In this document: in pieces, positions 33,940 through 43,321 of the stretch
Layout: each line of letters starts with the position of its first letter
How positions within the stretch are numbered: the first letter of the stretch is position 1
NCBI RefSeq assembly: GCF_009017255.1
Contig: NZ_WBZB01000004.1
Span: 1-64,000, forward strand
DNA length: 64,000 nt
Origin: Alkaliphilus serpentinus
Lineage (GTDB): Bacteria; Bacillota; Clostridia; Peptostreptococcales; Natronincolaceae
Direction: 5' to 3'
Notes under the pieces: model-generated
Database searches by the model: none
What the model was told of the DNA's origin: nothing
Seen by the model: the letters and a program-made list of their open reading frames with translations, nothing else
Translations under genes and position numbers: made by a program

Positions 33940-35607
33940 CTATTGATTATGGGATACAGGGTTAATCCCCTTTGGATAAGTATTACCGATCAAAACCTCC
34001 ATCAGGGCTTTTAAACCCTCCCACTGCCATCCATATACTCCTAAATGGGAGCTGAATTTTCCGATGGTCAAAGCCTCATAGGGCTCAGCAACTGAAACCA
34101 GCACCACTTCAGGATGATCCTTAAAATCTTTTAAAAGCTGGCTCATAAGTCTATGCTGATATCCCCTCTGGGAAAAGATCACAATCCTTTCATAATCCTT
34201 TAAGATCTTCTGGATATTTGAAGAATTTTTAGAATTTATATCTATAATATCAAAGCTATTGTAGTATTGTCCAATTAATTTATCCAATCCTTCGGAGGTT
34301 TTAGTTAAGGGATTTAAATAGTGGTTTTTACCCTGAGTTATAAATAATACCTTCTGATCTTCTTCTATTGGAAAGGCCCCTAAGGTATTACTGATGGTTG
34401 TTATAGCTTCCCTATAAACCTTTTCATTATGGGCGATAATTTTGTTATTGAGATCCTCCTGTTTATATAGGGATTCTTGGCCCCTTGGCTTAAACAAGCC
34501 ATAATTAAGCTTTAGCTTAAGAATTCTTCTTAAGGATTGGTTGATTCTTTCTTCTGTTAATCTACCTGATTCAACAGCTTTCCTCAAAGAAGCTATAGTT
34601 TTTTCTACTTTATTTCCATCGGCCACAATTAAGACGATATCGACACCTGCTTCAATGGCTTTAATGGCTGCCTCCTCTGTAGGGTATTGAGTGGTTATTG
34701 CCTTCATTGACCCAATATCATCAGTTATAATAACCCCTTCATAGGATAACTCCTGCCTTAATAGATCTGTCAGGGTTTTCTTAGACAAAGTAGCTGGGTA
34801 GTTGGGGTCTATATTGGGAGCCTTTATATGGGCTGTCATGATCATTTCTATTCCATTTGCCGCAAGCTCTTTAAAGGGTACCAAATCTGTAGCTTCTATT
34901 TCCTCCCATTCTCGTGGGTTAATAGGTAGCCCATAGTGGGAATCCACATCTACATTCCCATGGCCAGGAAAATGCTTTATGGCAGAAATGACCCCAGCTT
35001 CCCGTTGTCCAAAAACAAAGGCCTGCCCCATAGTGGATACAGCCTCGGGATTATTTCCGAAGGAACGGAGACCGATTACAGGATTTCTATAATCACTATT
35101 GACATCAACTACAGGAGCAAAATTTAAGTTTACACCGATTTCCTTTAGAATACACCCAATAATTTTTCCCTGCTCCTTTGCTAGTCCCTGTGAATTGGCA
35201 GCCCCTAATGTCATATTACCTACAATGGGATAAAAGAGATCCTCTAACCTTGATACAGTACCTCCCTCTTGATCTATTCCGATAAAGGGTGCTATCCCAA
35301 GGGTATCAAGGCCTGTTGAATAGATTTTTTCAGTTAAGGAGCCAATGGAAGGATAGTCCTTTATATTGTGGGTAAAAATTATAAATCCACCTATTTTATG
35401 AGTACTTATGTACTCCTCTATTTGATTATCGTTAAAGCTAACCATCAGCATTTGACCAATTTTTTCTTCTAAGGTTAGCCTCTGGATTTCCTCTTCAATG
35501 ATGGTTTTCATCAATTGGGGTTCAACTTTATTTTGGATAGTTGAAAAAACATTCCCCATAATAGATAAAATTGTAATCATAACCCAGCTTATGAGCTTAT
35601 TTACCAC
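33940..35607 (-). CDS. nagZ: GH3 beta-N-acetylhexosaminidase (NagZ-like)
   Basis: The enzyme removes N-acetylglucosamine from muropeptides in cell-wall recycling. The 555-residue protein has an N-terminal signal/anchor segment (about 8-24) and the GH3 barrel with IDQEGGTVSRL, the His/Asp catalytic dyad region IKHFPGHGNVDVDSHYGLP and the nucleophile Asp in VIITDDIGSMKAI. A C-terminal domain of about 170 residues, as in Bacillus NagZ, follows. The GTG start has a weak AGGG site. It lies between comEA-like and selD genes in one direction. Confidence 0.9.
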   Translation of the reverse strand: MVNKLISWVMITILSIMGNVFSTIQNKVEPQLMKTIIEEEIQRLTLEEKIGQMLMVSFNDNQIEEYISTHKIGGFIIFTHNIKDYPSIGSLTEKIYSTGLDTLGIAPFIGIDQEGGTVSRLEDLFYPIVGNMTLGAANSQGLAKEQGKIIGCILKEIGVNLNFAPVVDVNSDYRNPVIGLRSFGNNPEAVSTMGQAFVFGQREAGVISAIKHFPGHGNVDVDSHYGLPINPREWEEIEATDLVPFKELAANGIEMIMTAHIKAPNIDPNYPATLSKKTLTDLLRQELSYEGVIITDDIGSMKAITTQYPTEEAAIKAIEAGVDIVLIVADGNKVEKTIASLRKAVESGRLTEERINQSLRRILKLKLNYGLFKPRGQESLYKQEDLNNKIIAHNEKVYREAITTISNTLGAFPIEEDQKVLFITQGKNHYLNPLTKTSEGLDKLIGQYYNSFDIIDINSKNSSNIQKILKDYERIVIFSQRGYQHRLMSQLLKDFKDHPEVVLVSVAEPYEALTIGKFSSHLGVYGWQWEGLKALMEVLIGNTYPKGINPVSHNQ

Positions 35608-35615
35608 AGCAATCC

Positions 35616-36224
35616 CTACTTTACAGTAATCTTATCCTTAATAGCGTTAAATTTACTTTCACCTATACCGCTGACATTTTTTATTTCTTCTATGGATTTA
35701 AAGGGGCCGTTAACATTTCTGTACTCAATGATTCTATTAGCTATGGCTTCCCCAATACCATTTAAGCTGATTAGGCCTTTGCTATCGGCAGTATTAATGT
35801 TAATCTTTCCTTCCTGAGAAGGCTTTTCAGAAGTGATGGAGATTTCTATTGGAGGATTTTCCTCCCCCTTTGCTGGTACGTAGACAAAGTCCTCATCCTC
35901 AAGCATAACCGCCATATTAATTCTAGTTGTATCAGCTTCCTCTGTCAAGCCTCCAGCTGCCTCTACGGCTTCATAGATTCTCACTTTCCCTTCTAGCTTA
36001 TAGACCCCGGGCTTATTAACTGCTCCTTCGATATGAACAAAAATATAGTTGGATTCCTTCATTACTTCTTCTATCAGTGGTGGATCGACTTCCTTTTCAG
36101 CCTCTGCAGGGCTTAAAACAACTCTTTCCTCAGATTTAGACCTATAGCTGTTGTAGGAAATTGCTGCTGTAATAATTACTATTAGCAAAATGATGACTTT
36201 TTTATGCTTACTATTTAGCTCCAT
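35616..36224 (-). CDS. ComEA-like helix-hairpin-helix DNA-binding protein
   Basis: The 202-residue protein has one N-terminal membrane helix (about 7-24), an SLBB domain (about 60-120; VHIEGAVNKPGVYKLEG) and a C-terminal double helix-hairpin-helix (about 140-202; ININTADSKGLISLNGIGEAIA and IKNVSGIGESKF). This is the layout of ComEA, the surface DNA receptor of competence. No comEC is adjacent, so active DNA uptake is not proven. It is followed by nagZ after 8 bases. Confidence 0.9.
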   Translation of the reverse strand: MELNSKHKKVIILLIVIITAAISYNSYRSKSEERVVLSPAEAEKEVDPPLIEEVMKESNYIFVHIEGAVNKPGVYKLEGKVRIYEAVEAAGGLTEEADTTRINMAVMLEDEDFVYVPAKGEENPPIEISITSEKPSQEGKININTADSKGLISLNGIGEAIANRIIEYRNVNGPFKSIEEIKNVSGIGESKFNAIKDKITVK

Positions 36225-36586
36225 TGTTAATACATCCTTTCTTTAAGAACGTAAAATTGAAAGTTGAAAATAGAAAATAAAAATCTAATCATTAAAGTAA
36301 TGAATAAGTTTGTTGAAATTTGCTAAAGGCAAATTTCCTCGACAATTCAACATTCAACATTTAACATTCAACATTTAAAATTATATTTAGTCCAGAATCC
36401 ATAATAGATTAAGATATAACTTTAACTTAACCTGTTACTAAATTTATTGGTTTTTACCTTTGTATTTTCTATAACACAGCATATTTTTCCTTCTTTTTCC
36501 TAATATTTTAGCTTAAACTATCCTTTCTTTTTTGATATACTATAAATAGTCATATTAACTAATCTTGTCGAGAAGGAGTAAAAATA
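36225..36586. repeat. intergenic region with heptad-repeat array and hairpin
   Basis: The region between the divergent comEA-like and carboxypeptidase genes holds a perfect hairpin at 36315-36337 (GAAATTTGC, loop TAAAG, GCAAATTTC). After ten bases come five seven-base units at 36348-36382: CAACATT, CAACATT, TAACATT, CAACATT, TAAAATT. A degenerate mirror version (units like AAGTTGA, AAATAGA) lies near 36250-36285. The rest, 36383-36586, is very AT-rich and must hold the carboxypeptidase promoter. Confidence 0.65.
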
Positions 36587-37906
36587 ATGAAAACTTCAGC
36601 AAAGATATTTAAGGCCTTAATAGTAACCTTAATTATTTTTTTGGGATTAACAACCCTCACTTATGCCACACCTCCTACCATCACGGCCCCAAATGCCATT
36701 ATAATGGATTACGAAACAGGTAATGTTTTATATCAGCATAACGCTCATGAGGTTACATACCCTGCCAGTACAACTAAAGCCTTAACAGCCATCATCGCTA
36801 TTGAAACCTTAGATTTAGATGAAGAAATAACAGTAGATTATGATATATATGTACCTGGCTCTAGTATGTATCTATTAAAGGGGGAATCCTTCACCGTCAG
36901 AGAGCTTATACAAGCCTTATTGGTTCGCTCAGCCAATGATGTTGCAGAGCTTTTGGCTATAAGAATTTCTGGTTCTGTAGAGGAATTTGCAGTATTGATG
37001 AACAAAAGGGCTAAGGAAATGGGTGCATTAAACACTACCTTCACCAATCCCCATGGCTTACCGGATGAAGATCACTTAACTACGGCCTATGATTTAGCAG
37101 CCATCGCTAGATATGCTATGGAAAATGAATTTTTTAGAGAAACGATATTAATTGATTTTCTAACCTTTGATGAAACTGAACAAACTCCCGAGAAAAGATA
37201 TTTTAGAAACACCAATAGATTTCTTTGGGCTACAGGTGGTGGAAATCAAATTATTTATAATGGCAAGTATATAGACATTAAATATGATATAGTGGATGGA
37301 GTAAAAACTGGATATACTCGAGATGCGCAACAAACCATTATTACCTCCGCAGTTAAAGATGGAAGACGGCTTATAGTAGTTGTTTTAGGTGCCCAGAGTA
37401 CAAATGTTTATTTAGATGCTAGAACATTAATTGACTATGGCTTTGATAATTTCCAAGAAGTTCAATTGGTTGGAGCCAATAATTTTCAACAGGAGATTCT
37501 TGTTGATAATGCCCTGGTAGAAAACCTCTCTTTATATACCAACAAAGACCTTTCGGCCATCCTTCCAAAGGATTTTGATATAAACAGCATCACGAAAGAG
37601 GTTATCATCAATGATGGAATTATAGCTCCCCTAGAGGCAGGAACCACTTTAGGTAAGCTGGTTTATAGAGCTGGAGATCAGATTTTAGGCGAGGTAGATT
37701 TAATTGTAAATGAAGCAATAGAGGCTAAACCTATATTCATAAGAAGTAAAAGGTTTCTCCATATCATTATTGGAGTCATATTATTTATCATTCTATGGCA
37801 GATCTTTATTAACTATCTTCGATATAGAAAAAAAAGGAGACAATTTATCTCCTATAGTGGTAGAAGCTCCTACCATTTTAGTAAAAGTCTAATGAAGAAG
37901 CGATAG
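36587..37906 (+). CDS. D-alanyl-D-alanine carboxypeptidase (PBP5/DacF type)
   Basis: This penicillin-binding protein trims the terminal D-Ala from peptidoglycan stems. The 439-residue protein has a signal peptide (about 1-27), the active-site motifs SxxK in PASTTKALT (near 61), SxN in RSANDVAELL and KTG in DGVKTGYTR, a C-terminal beta domain, and a C-terminal membrane helix (about 389-409) followed by a basic tail. The AAGGAG site lies before the ATG. The last codons and the stop lie inside the left hairpin of the inserted repeat element copy 2. Whether it is the vegetative or sporulation (DacF/DacB) version is not decidable. Confidence 0.94.
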   Translation: MKTSAKIFKALIVTLIIFLGLTTLTYATPPTITAPNAIIMDYETGNVLYQHNAHEVTYPASTTKALTAIIAIETLDLDEEITVDYDIYVPGSSMYLLKGESFTVRELIQALLVRSANDVAELLAIRISGSVEEFAVLMNKRAKEMGALNTTFTNPHGLPDEDHLTTAYDLAAIARYAMENEFFRETILIDFLTFDETEQTPEKRYFRNTNRFLWATGGGNQIIYNGKYIDIKYDIVDGVKTGYTRDAQQTIITSAVKDGRRLIVVVLGAQSTNVYLDARTLIDYGFDNFQEVQLVGANNFQQEILVDNALVENLSLYTNKDLSAILPKDFDINSITKEVIINDGIIAPLEAGTTLGKLVYRAGDQILGEVDLIVNEAIEAKPIFIRSKRFLHIIIGVILFIILWQIFINYLRYRKKRRQFISYSGRSSYHFSKSLMKKR

Positions 37907-38101
37907 GTTAAAACCTATCGCTTCAGACTGATGAAAAACCCTCATCTTCTTTGTTGCTTCACAAAACCAGCATTCTTACGTATTTCTGTATACGCTGCAA
38001 TCGCTGGTTTTGCTTTCGTCTCGAATCTAAAGGCTTTTGATCAGTCTGCATCTTGAATACTTTGTCTTCAATTTAAAGCGATAGGTTAAAACCTATCGCT
38101 T
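37898..38101. mobile_element. structured repeat element, copy 2, flanked by duplicated terminator hairpins
   Basis: A 152-bp core (37924-38075) is nearly identical to copy 1 (9234-9425) except for a 40-base deletion. It lies between two identical 26-bp hairpins (37898-37923 and 38076-38101; arms AAGCGATAGG/CCTATCGCTT). These hairpins differ completely from those of copy 1. The core again starts CAGACTGATG, has the TTTTGATCAGTCTG partner, and has the inner AAAACCAGC/GCTGGTTTT pair. Orientation on the plus strand is the same as copy 1. The left hairpin overlaps the carboxypeptidase stop codon, and the right one lies 9 bases from the ridA stop. Confidence 0.78.
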
Positions 38102-38104
38102 TTT
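38076..38104. terminator. terminator between carboxypeptidase gene and ridA
   Basis: A perfect stem of 10-12 bp has A residues on one side and a T run on the other, so it can serve both converging genes. An identical hairpin without the long T run lies at 37898-37923, at the other side of the inserted element. Confidence 0.8.
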
Positions 38105-38110
38105 AAATGA

Positions 38111-38488
38111 TTATTTTACGGCTACTGCATCAATTTCAACCTTCACATCCTTTGGAAGTCTAGCCACCTCTACACAAGCTCTGGCAGGTTTGTTATCTGT
38201 AAAATACTTGGCATAAACCTCATTGATTAAACCAAATTCATTCATATCCTTGATGAAGACGGTTGTTTTTACCACGTCATTTAAAGTATAGCCCGCTTCT
38301 TCTAGTATTGCCTTAAGATTCTCTAGAGACTGCTTTGTCTGATCTTGTACGTCCTCAGAAACCAAAGTCATGGTTTCAGGTACAAAGGGAATTTGTCCGG
38401 AGACAAAAATCATATTACCAGCCTCAATTGCCTGGGAATAGGGTCCAATGGCAGCTGGCGCCTTGCTTGTATTAATTGGTTTGTTCAT
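38111..38488 (-). CDS. ridA: RidA-family enamine/imine deaminase
   Basis: RidA proteins hydrolyse reactive enamines made by PLP enzymes such as threonine or serine dehydratase. The 125-residue protein has the full family pattern: [28 protein letters not shown] at the start, and the substrate-binding Arg in [17 protein letters not shown]. An AGGAGG site lies before the ATG. It follows the YheO-type regulator gene by 12 bases, a common pairing suggesting that the regulator controls it. Confidence 0.95.
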   Translation of the reverse strand: MNKPINTSKAPAAIGPYSQAIEAGNMIFVSGQIPFVPETMTLVSEDVQDQTKQSLENLKAILEEAGYTLNDVVKTTVFIKDMNEFGLINEVYAKYFTDNKPARACVEVARLPKDVKVEIDAVAVK

Positions 38489-38500
38489 ATAATTTCCTCC

Positions 38501-39148
38501 TTAACTATTTACTCTTATTTCGTCTAAGTAATTATAAATTGTATATCTAGAAACACATAGGATTTTAGCAACATAATCAATGGCTCCTTTTATTAAAAAG
38601 GCACCCTGATCATCTAGCTTCTTAACAATATTTACCTTTTCATCTTTATTCATATAGGCAACGGGCTTCCCATGGGTCTCAAGGGTCTCTGCTACAATAT
38701 TAATTAAAACATCATTGACATTATTACTTGCAAAGTCTCCAACACTATTATCCATTTTGTTGTCCGTTTGAATTAGCTCCTCTAATGCCCTTTGAGCAAC
38801 AACAAACTCTGATATGTCTATGTTAATACACAAGCAACCAATAATCTCTTCCTTCTCGTCTCTTATAAACATTGTTGATGATTTTAAAACCCTCCCGTCG
38901 GAGCTTTTATTTCGGTAATTTAGAATATTATCCGCTTCATTACCCTTTCTAATTGCCTTTACACCAGCCTCCAGCATAGGGCTACCAACTGTTCTACCAG
39001 TTACATGTCCATTGCTAATAGCTACAATAGACTTTTTATTATCACTTATTTCATGTAAAACTACCTCGCAATTTTTACCAAAGGTCTTAGCTAACCCTTC
39101 TACCATTGGTATCATTCCCTTTAATATCGGATGTGTCCCCTTAACCAT
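38501..39148 (-). CDS. YheO-type PAS and helix-turn-helix regulator
   Basis: The 215-residue protein has an N-terminal PAS-like YheO domain (about 8-120; EVVLHEISDNKKSIVAISNGHVTGRT is typical) and a C-terminal helix-turn-helix (about 165-213; GAIDYVAKILCVSRYTIYNYL). DauR of Pseudomonas has the same layout and controls D-amino-acid catabolism, so an amino-acid-related signal is plausible. It precedes ridA in the same transcript and follows leuS by 15 bases. Target and ligand are unknown. Confidence 0.88.
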   Translation of the reverse strand: MVKGTHPILKGMIPMVEGLAKTFGKNCEVVLHEISDNKKSIVAISNGHVTGRTVGSPMLEAGVKAIRKGNEADNILNYRNKSSDGRVLKSSTMFIRDEKEEIIGCLCINIDISEFVVAQRALEELIQTDNKMDNSVGDFASNNVNDVLINIVAETLETHGKPVAYMNKDEKVNIVKKLDDQGAFLIKGAIDYVAKILCVSRYTIYNYLDEIRVNS

Positions 39149-39163
39149 AAATGATCCTCCCCT

Positions 39164-41623
39164 TTATTTTACAACAATATTTATAAGCTTCTTTGGTACG
39201 GTAATAACCTTTACAATACTCTTACCCTCTAATATGCTTTGGATTTTTTCGTTGTTAAAGGCTAGTTCCTCCATAGCCTCCTTTGTCATATCAGAAGGAA
39301 TGGTTATTTTATCCTTAAGCTTACCATTGATCTGTATAACAACCTCTACTTCATCCTGTACAATAGCTTCTTTGCTGTATTTTGGCCAAGATAGCTTGTG
39401 AACACTACCCTCTCCCTTAGTGATGGCCCACAGTTCCTCTGTAAAATGGGGAGCAAATGGAGCAAGTAGAACAATAACAGTAGTAATCCCTTCCTCTACA
39501 AGGCCTCCATCAATATCCTCCAGCTCCTTGTACTTATACAATTCATTAACCAACTCCATTACAGCACTAATCGCTGTATTAAAGTTAAATCTACCTTCCA
39601 CATCTTCAGTGACCCTTTTGATGGTGTTATGAATCATATATTTAAGGTTTTTATCCTCTTTTGTAGTAGTGTTGGCTTTACGATTATACAATCCATTATC
39701 TAAGGCTTCAATTGCAAGGCGCCATACTCTATTTAAGAATCTGAAACAGCCTTCAACCCCCTGATCGCTCCACTCTAGATCCCTTTCTGGTGGAGCAGCA
39801 AATAATACAAATAGTCGGGCTGTATCAGCACCATATTTGATAATGATTTCCTCTGGGCTAACTACGTTGCCCTTAGATTTTGACATCTTAGCTCCATCCT
39901 TTAGAACCATCCCTTGAGTTAGTAGGTTTTTAAAGGGCTCTGGATTAGATACCAAATTCAGATCCTTCATTACTCTGGTAAAGAATCTGGCATACAGCAA
40001 ATGAAGAATTGCATGCTCAACTCCGCCTATATACTGATCAACCTGCATCCAATAATCGGTTTTCTCCTTATCAAAGATTTTTTCAGTATTCTTTGCATCG
40101 GTGTATCTTAAGAAATACCAAGAGGAATCCACAAAGGTATCCATAGTATCGGTTTCTCTTCTACCCATTTTGCCACAGCTGGGGCATGGGGCATTTAAAA
40201 AGGTTTCACTGGTGGTTAATGGAGACAAACCTGTACCTGTAAACTGTATATCCGTTGGTAATGCCACTGGTAGGTTTTCTTCCTTTACTGGAACTGTTCC
40301 ACAGGTATCACAGTAGATTATGGGAATGGGAGTTCCCCAATATCTCTGTCTTGAAAGAAGCCAATCCCTTAAACGATAGCTAATTGTTTTATTTCCAACA
40401 CCTTTTTCCTCAATCAATTGAAGGATTTTATCATAGGCCTCTGTGCTCTTTAAGCCGTTGAAGTCTCCAGAACTCATCATGATTCCCTCATCACTATAGG
40501 CTTCCTTTTCTATTGTAAAGTCTTGGGCTTCCTCAGGCTTAATAACAGGAATAACCTCTATGTGATATTTTCTAGCGAAATCTAAATCCCTTTGATCATG
40601 GCCAGGAACTGCCATAATTGCTCCGGTTCCATAATCCACCAATACATAATTGGCTATAAATATAGGAATCTTCCTACCTGTAATAGGATTAATTGAATAA
40701 TGTCCTATAAAGATTCCTTCCTTCTCTATATCTGTGGCAGTTCTCTCAATATCAGACATATGCTGTAGCTTAGTTATAAAAGAATTTACCTCTTCTTCAT
40801 ATTCAGTACCCTTTACCAATTCAGCTACATAGGGATGCTCGGGAGCAAGGACCATATAGGTTGCACCATATATTGTATCTGGTCTAGTTGTAAATACGGT
40901 TATGGTTTTATCACTACCATTTATTGGAAAGTTCACTTCTGCTCCAGTGCTTTTTCCAATCCAGTTGCTCTGCATTATTTTCACCTTTTCGGGCCAGCCA
41001 GGTAGATTATTGATTTCTTGAAGTAGTTCCTCAGCATAATCAGTGATTTTAAAGTACCATTGATTTAACATCTTTTTACCAACCTTACTGTCACATCTTT
41101 CGCATAGACCACCCACTACCTGCTCATTGGCCAAAACGGTTTCACAGGAAGGGCACCAGTTTACCCTTGACTCCTTTTTATAGGCTAGGCCCCTTTTGTA
41201 GAATTGTAGGAAAATCCATTGGGTCCATTTATAATAATCGGGACTACAGGTGGCAACCTCCCTATCCCAGTCATAGCTCAATCCCAAAGGATTTAACTGA
41301 TCCTTCATTTCTTGAATATTCTTTGTTGTCCAGATATCTGGATGAATTCCATGCTTGATTGCAGCGTTTTCTGCCGGCAATCCAAAGGCATCCCACCCCA
41401 TTGGGTGTAATACATTATAGCCCTGCATCTTTTTAAAGCGAGCAACAACATCTCCTATGGAATAGTTTCTAACATGTCCCATATGTATTTTTCCAGATGG
41501 GTAGGGAAACATTTCCAACACGTAGTATTTGGGTTTTTCATTTTCTACAGTTTTGAAATGATTATTTTCCATCCAATGCTTTTGCCATTTTTCTTCAATT
41601 TCTTTAAAGGGATAATTAGCCAT
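39164..41623 (-). CDS. leuS: leucyl-tRNA synthetase
   Basis: This class I synthetase charges tRNA-Leu. The 819-residue protein has the HIGH-type motif [15 protein letters not shown] (near 38-52), an editing domain with [12 protein letters not shown], a zinc-type cluster [21 protein letters not shown], a second CDTCGTVPV cluster and [10 protein letters not shown] near 575. The length is normal for bacteria. An AGGAGG site lies before the ATG. Expression is probably controlled by the T-box leader upstream. Confidence 0.97.
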   Translation of the reverse strand: MANYPFKEIEEKWQKHWMENNHFKTVENEKPKYYVLEMFPYPSGKIHMGHVRNYSIGDVVARFKKMQGYNVLHPMGWDAFGLPAENAAIKHGIHPDIWTTKNIQEMKDQLNPLGLSYDWDREVATCSPDYYKWTQWIFLQFYKRGLAYKKESRVNWCPSCETVLANEQVVGGLCERCDSKVGKKMLNQWYFKITDYAEELLQEINNLPGWPEKVKIMQSNWIGKSTGAEVNFPINGSDKTITVFTTRPDTIYGATYMVLAPEHPYVAELVKGTEYEEEVNSFITKLQHMSDIERTATDIEKEGIFIGHYSINPITGRKIPIFIANYVLVDYGTGAIMAVPGHDQRDLDFARKYHIEVIPVIKPEEAQDFTIEKEAYSDEGIMMSSGDFNGLKSTEAYDKILQLIEEKGVGNKTISYRLRDWLLSRQRYWGTPIPIIYCDTCGTVPVKEENLPVALPTDIQFTGTGLSPLTTSETFLNAPCPSCGKMGRRETDTMDTFVDSSWYFLRYTDAKNTEKIFDKEKTDYWMQVDQYIGGVEHAILHLLYARFFTRVMKDLNLVSNPEPFKNLLTQGMVLKDGAKMSKSKGNVVSPEEIIIKYGADTARLFVLFAAPPERDLEWSDQGVEGCFRFLNRVWRLAIEALDNGLYNRKANTTTKEDKNLKYMIHNTIKRVTEDVEGRFNFNTAISAVMELVNELYKYKELEDIDGGLVEEGITTVIVLLAPFAPHFTEELWAITKGEGSVHKLSWPKYSKEAIVQDEVEVVIQINGKLKDKITIPSDMTKEAMEELAFNNEKIQSILEGKSIVKVITVPKKLINIVVK

Positions 41624-41649
41624 TTTCTTCTCCTCCTAATTTTTATCAA

Positions 41650-41865
41650 AAAATAAAAACTTTCTAGTCATCTTAGGGACGAGTTACACCCGCGGTACCA
41701 CCCTATTTGACAGAAAGTCCACTTTCATGGTTGATATAGGAACCATCCTCTAAGGGGTTATCTAGGCAAGTTCAACAGTCTGCTATATCGGTTCTCAGCA
41801 ACCACCGACTCTCTGAAATAAGCAACTTTGTTTACTACTCCTCCCCTTTACTAAGGATATTAAGT
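41650..41865 (-). promoter_or_regulatory. T-box leader of leuS with CUU specifier
   Basis: Read on the minus strand, the leader has the conserved T-box GGTGGTACCGCGGGTG (within 41703-41687), whose UGGN bulge pairs with uncharged tRNA, and a Stem I with AGAGAGTCGGTGG and GCTGAGAACCG. The specifier following GAA is CUU (41770-41768), a leucine codon, matching leuS. The terminator pairs ACTTTCTGTCA (near 41718-41708) with TGACTAGAAAGT, followed by a long T run (near 41660-41650). When tRNA-Leu is uncharged the antiterminator forms and leuS is made. The boundaries of Stem I are estimated. Confidence 0.92.
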
Positions 41866-41874
41866 TATTTAAAA

Positions 41875-42243
41875 TTATATATTATTATTCACAATATTGT
41901 CAATATTAAGGTTTCTAGCATCCTTCCAAATTCTCTCTATATTATAAAAGAGCCTGTCCTCTTCATGAAATATATGAATCACAATGTCTCCATAATCCAT
42001 CAATACCCATCTACCAGCATGATATCCTTCCTTATGCCGCGGGAAGATATCCAGCTTAGATAACTGGTCTTCAATCTCATCAGATATTGATTTTACTTGT
42101 CTTATAGAGGAGCCACTGGCAATAACAAAGTAATCACATATGGATGACACTTCCTTTATATCCAAGACTTTAATGTCCTCACCAAGCTTTTCATCAATAT
42201 AATGAACAATTCTCTCAACAAGTTGATAAATATGATTTTCCAT
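41875..42243 (-). CDS. rsfS: ribosomal silencing factor RsfS
   Basis: RsfS binds protein L14 on the large subunit and blocks subunit joining when nutrients are scarce. The 122-residue protein has the Iojap pattern: VLDIKEVSSICDYFVIASGSSIRQVKSISDEIE and WVLMDYGDIVIHIFHEEDRLFYNIERIW. It is the last gene before the leuS T-box. It is separated from its usual neighbours yqeK and the LCP gene only by an inserted exchanger gene. Confidence 0.95.
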   Translation of the reverse strand: MENHIYQLVERIVHYIDEKLGEDIKVLDIKEVSSICDYFVIASGSSIRQVKSISDEIEDQLSKLDIFPRHKEGYHAGRWVLMDYGDIVIHIFHEEDRLFYNIERIWKDARNLNIDNIVNNNI

Positions 42244-42259
42244 GAACTACCTCCTTATT

Positions 42260-43261
42260 TTATAAAAATAACCTTGCCAAAGTAAAAATATAAATACTAT
42301 ATACACTTAATAATATTGCCCCTATCCATCTATTAATCTTACCTAATAAGCCTCCGCCTATAAATAATATGGCCATTAACCCCAATGCTACCGGTAAGTC
42401 TAGATATAGAGTTTGAGGTATATTATAGATGGTTGCTCCCACCATCACATTTTGATAGCTTATTACAAGTCCCTCTTCAGCAATCTTGGAGGATAAACCA
42501 ATAACCATAACCATATTAAGTATATTAGCCCCAATGATATTTCCTACTGAAATACCATGATGCCCCTTTACTACCGATGTAATAGCCGTTATCAGTTCAG
42601 GCAATGATGTACCCAAGGCAATTAAGGTTAGACTAACTACTTGCTCTGGTATTCCTATTAATTTGGCAATAGCTACTCCATTGGTAACTAGAAGCCTAGC
42701 TCCTACTGTTATAAAAACTGCACCTAAAACAAACATAAAAATATTTTTTGTGGCATGGGTCTTATCATATTGAATCCTTTCCATACCATCTCCGGCGCCT
42801 TTGTTTTTACCTTTAAACTCAAGGATATTCATTGCTATATAGATTCCAAATAGGATTAACAAAATGCTACCCTCAAAGCCAGTAATCATTTTATCCCAAG
42901 ACATCATAAAAACAATAATGCAGATAGATAACATAAAACCACTTTTTAAAGCGAAGCTTTTTCTGGATATTTTTATTGGCGACAGCAATGCAGTAGCACC
43001 AAGAATTAATCCAATATTACATACAAGGGATCCTACTACATTACCAATGGCTACGTCGTAAAATTTTTGATAGGTGGCTATGGTTGATACCAGTAGCTCT
43101 GGTAGGGTTGTTGCAACACTTACTATAGTTGCTCCAATTAGTACACTGGGTATTCCAGTAACCTTGGCAAGCCAAACTGCAGACTCAACAAACCAATCTC
43201 CACCCTTAATGATAATGATTAAGCCTAATATGAATAGTAAAACTGTGATTATAATGTCCAT
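42260..43261 (-). CDS. calcium/sodium exchanger (CaCA family, YrbG-like)
   Basis: This inner-membrane antiporter of 333 residues has about ten helices in two repeats. Both alpha repeats are visible: IPSVLIGATIVSVATTLPELLVS near 40-62 with GNVVGSLVCNIGLILG, and VVSLTLIALGTSLPELITAITSV near 208-230 with GNIIGANILNMVMVIG. It most likely moves Ca2+ out in exchange for Na+. It lies inside the otherwise conserved nadD-yqeK-LCP-rsfS-leuS block and is probably transcribed with it. Confidence 0.92.
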   Translation of the reverse strand: MDIIITVLLFILGLIIIIKGGDWFVESAVWLAKVTGIPSVLIGATIVSVATTLPELLVSTIATYQKFYDVAIGNVVGSLVCNIGLILGATALLSPIKISRKSFALKSGFMLSICIIVFMMSWDKMITGFEGSILLILFGIYIAMNILEFKGKNKGAGDGMERIQYDKTHATKNIFMFVLGAVFITVGARLLVTNGVAIAKLIGIPEQVVSLTLIALGTSLPELITAITSVVKGHHGISVGNIIGANILNMVMVIGLSSKIAEEGLVISYQNVMVGATIYNIPQTLYLDLPVALGLMAILFIGGGLLGKINRWIGAILLSVYSIYIFTLARLFL

Positions 43262-43321
43262 AATTTCCCCCTATGTCTTAAGCATTTTTATTTGCAAATA
43301 AATCATCAGTACAAGTGTATT

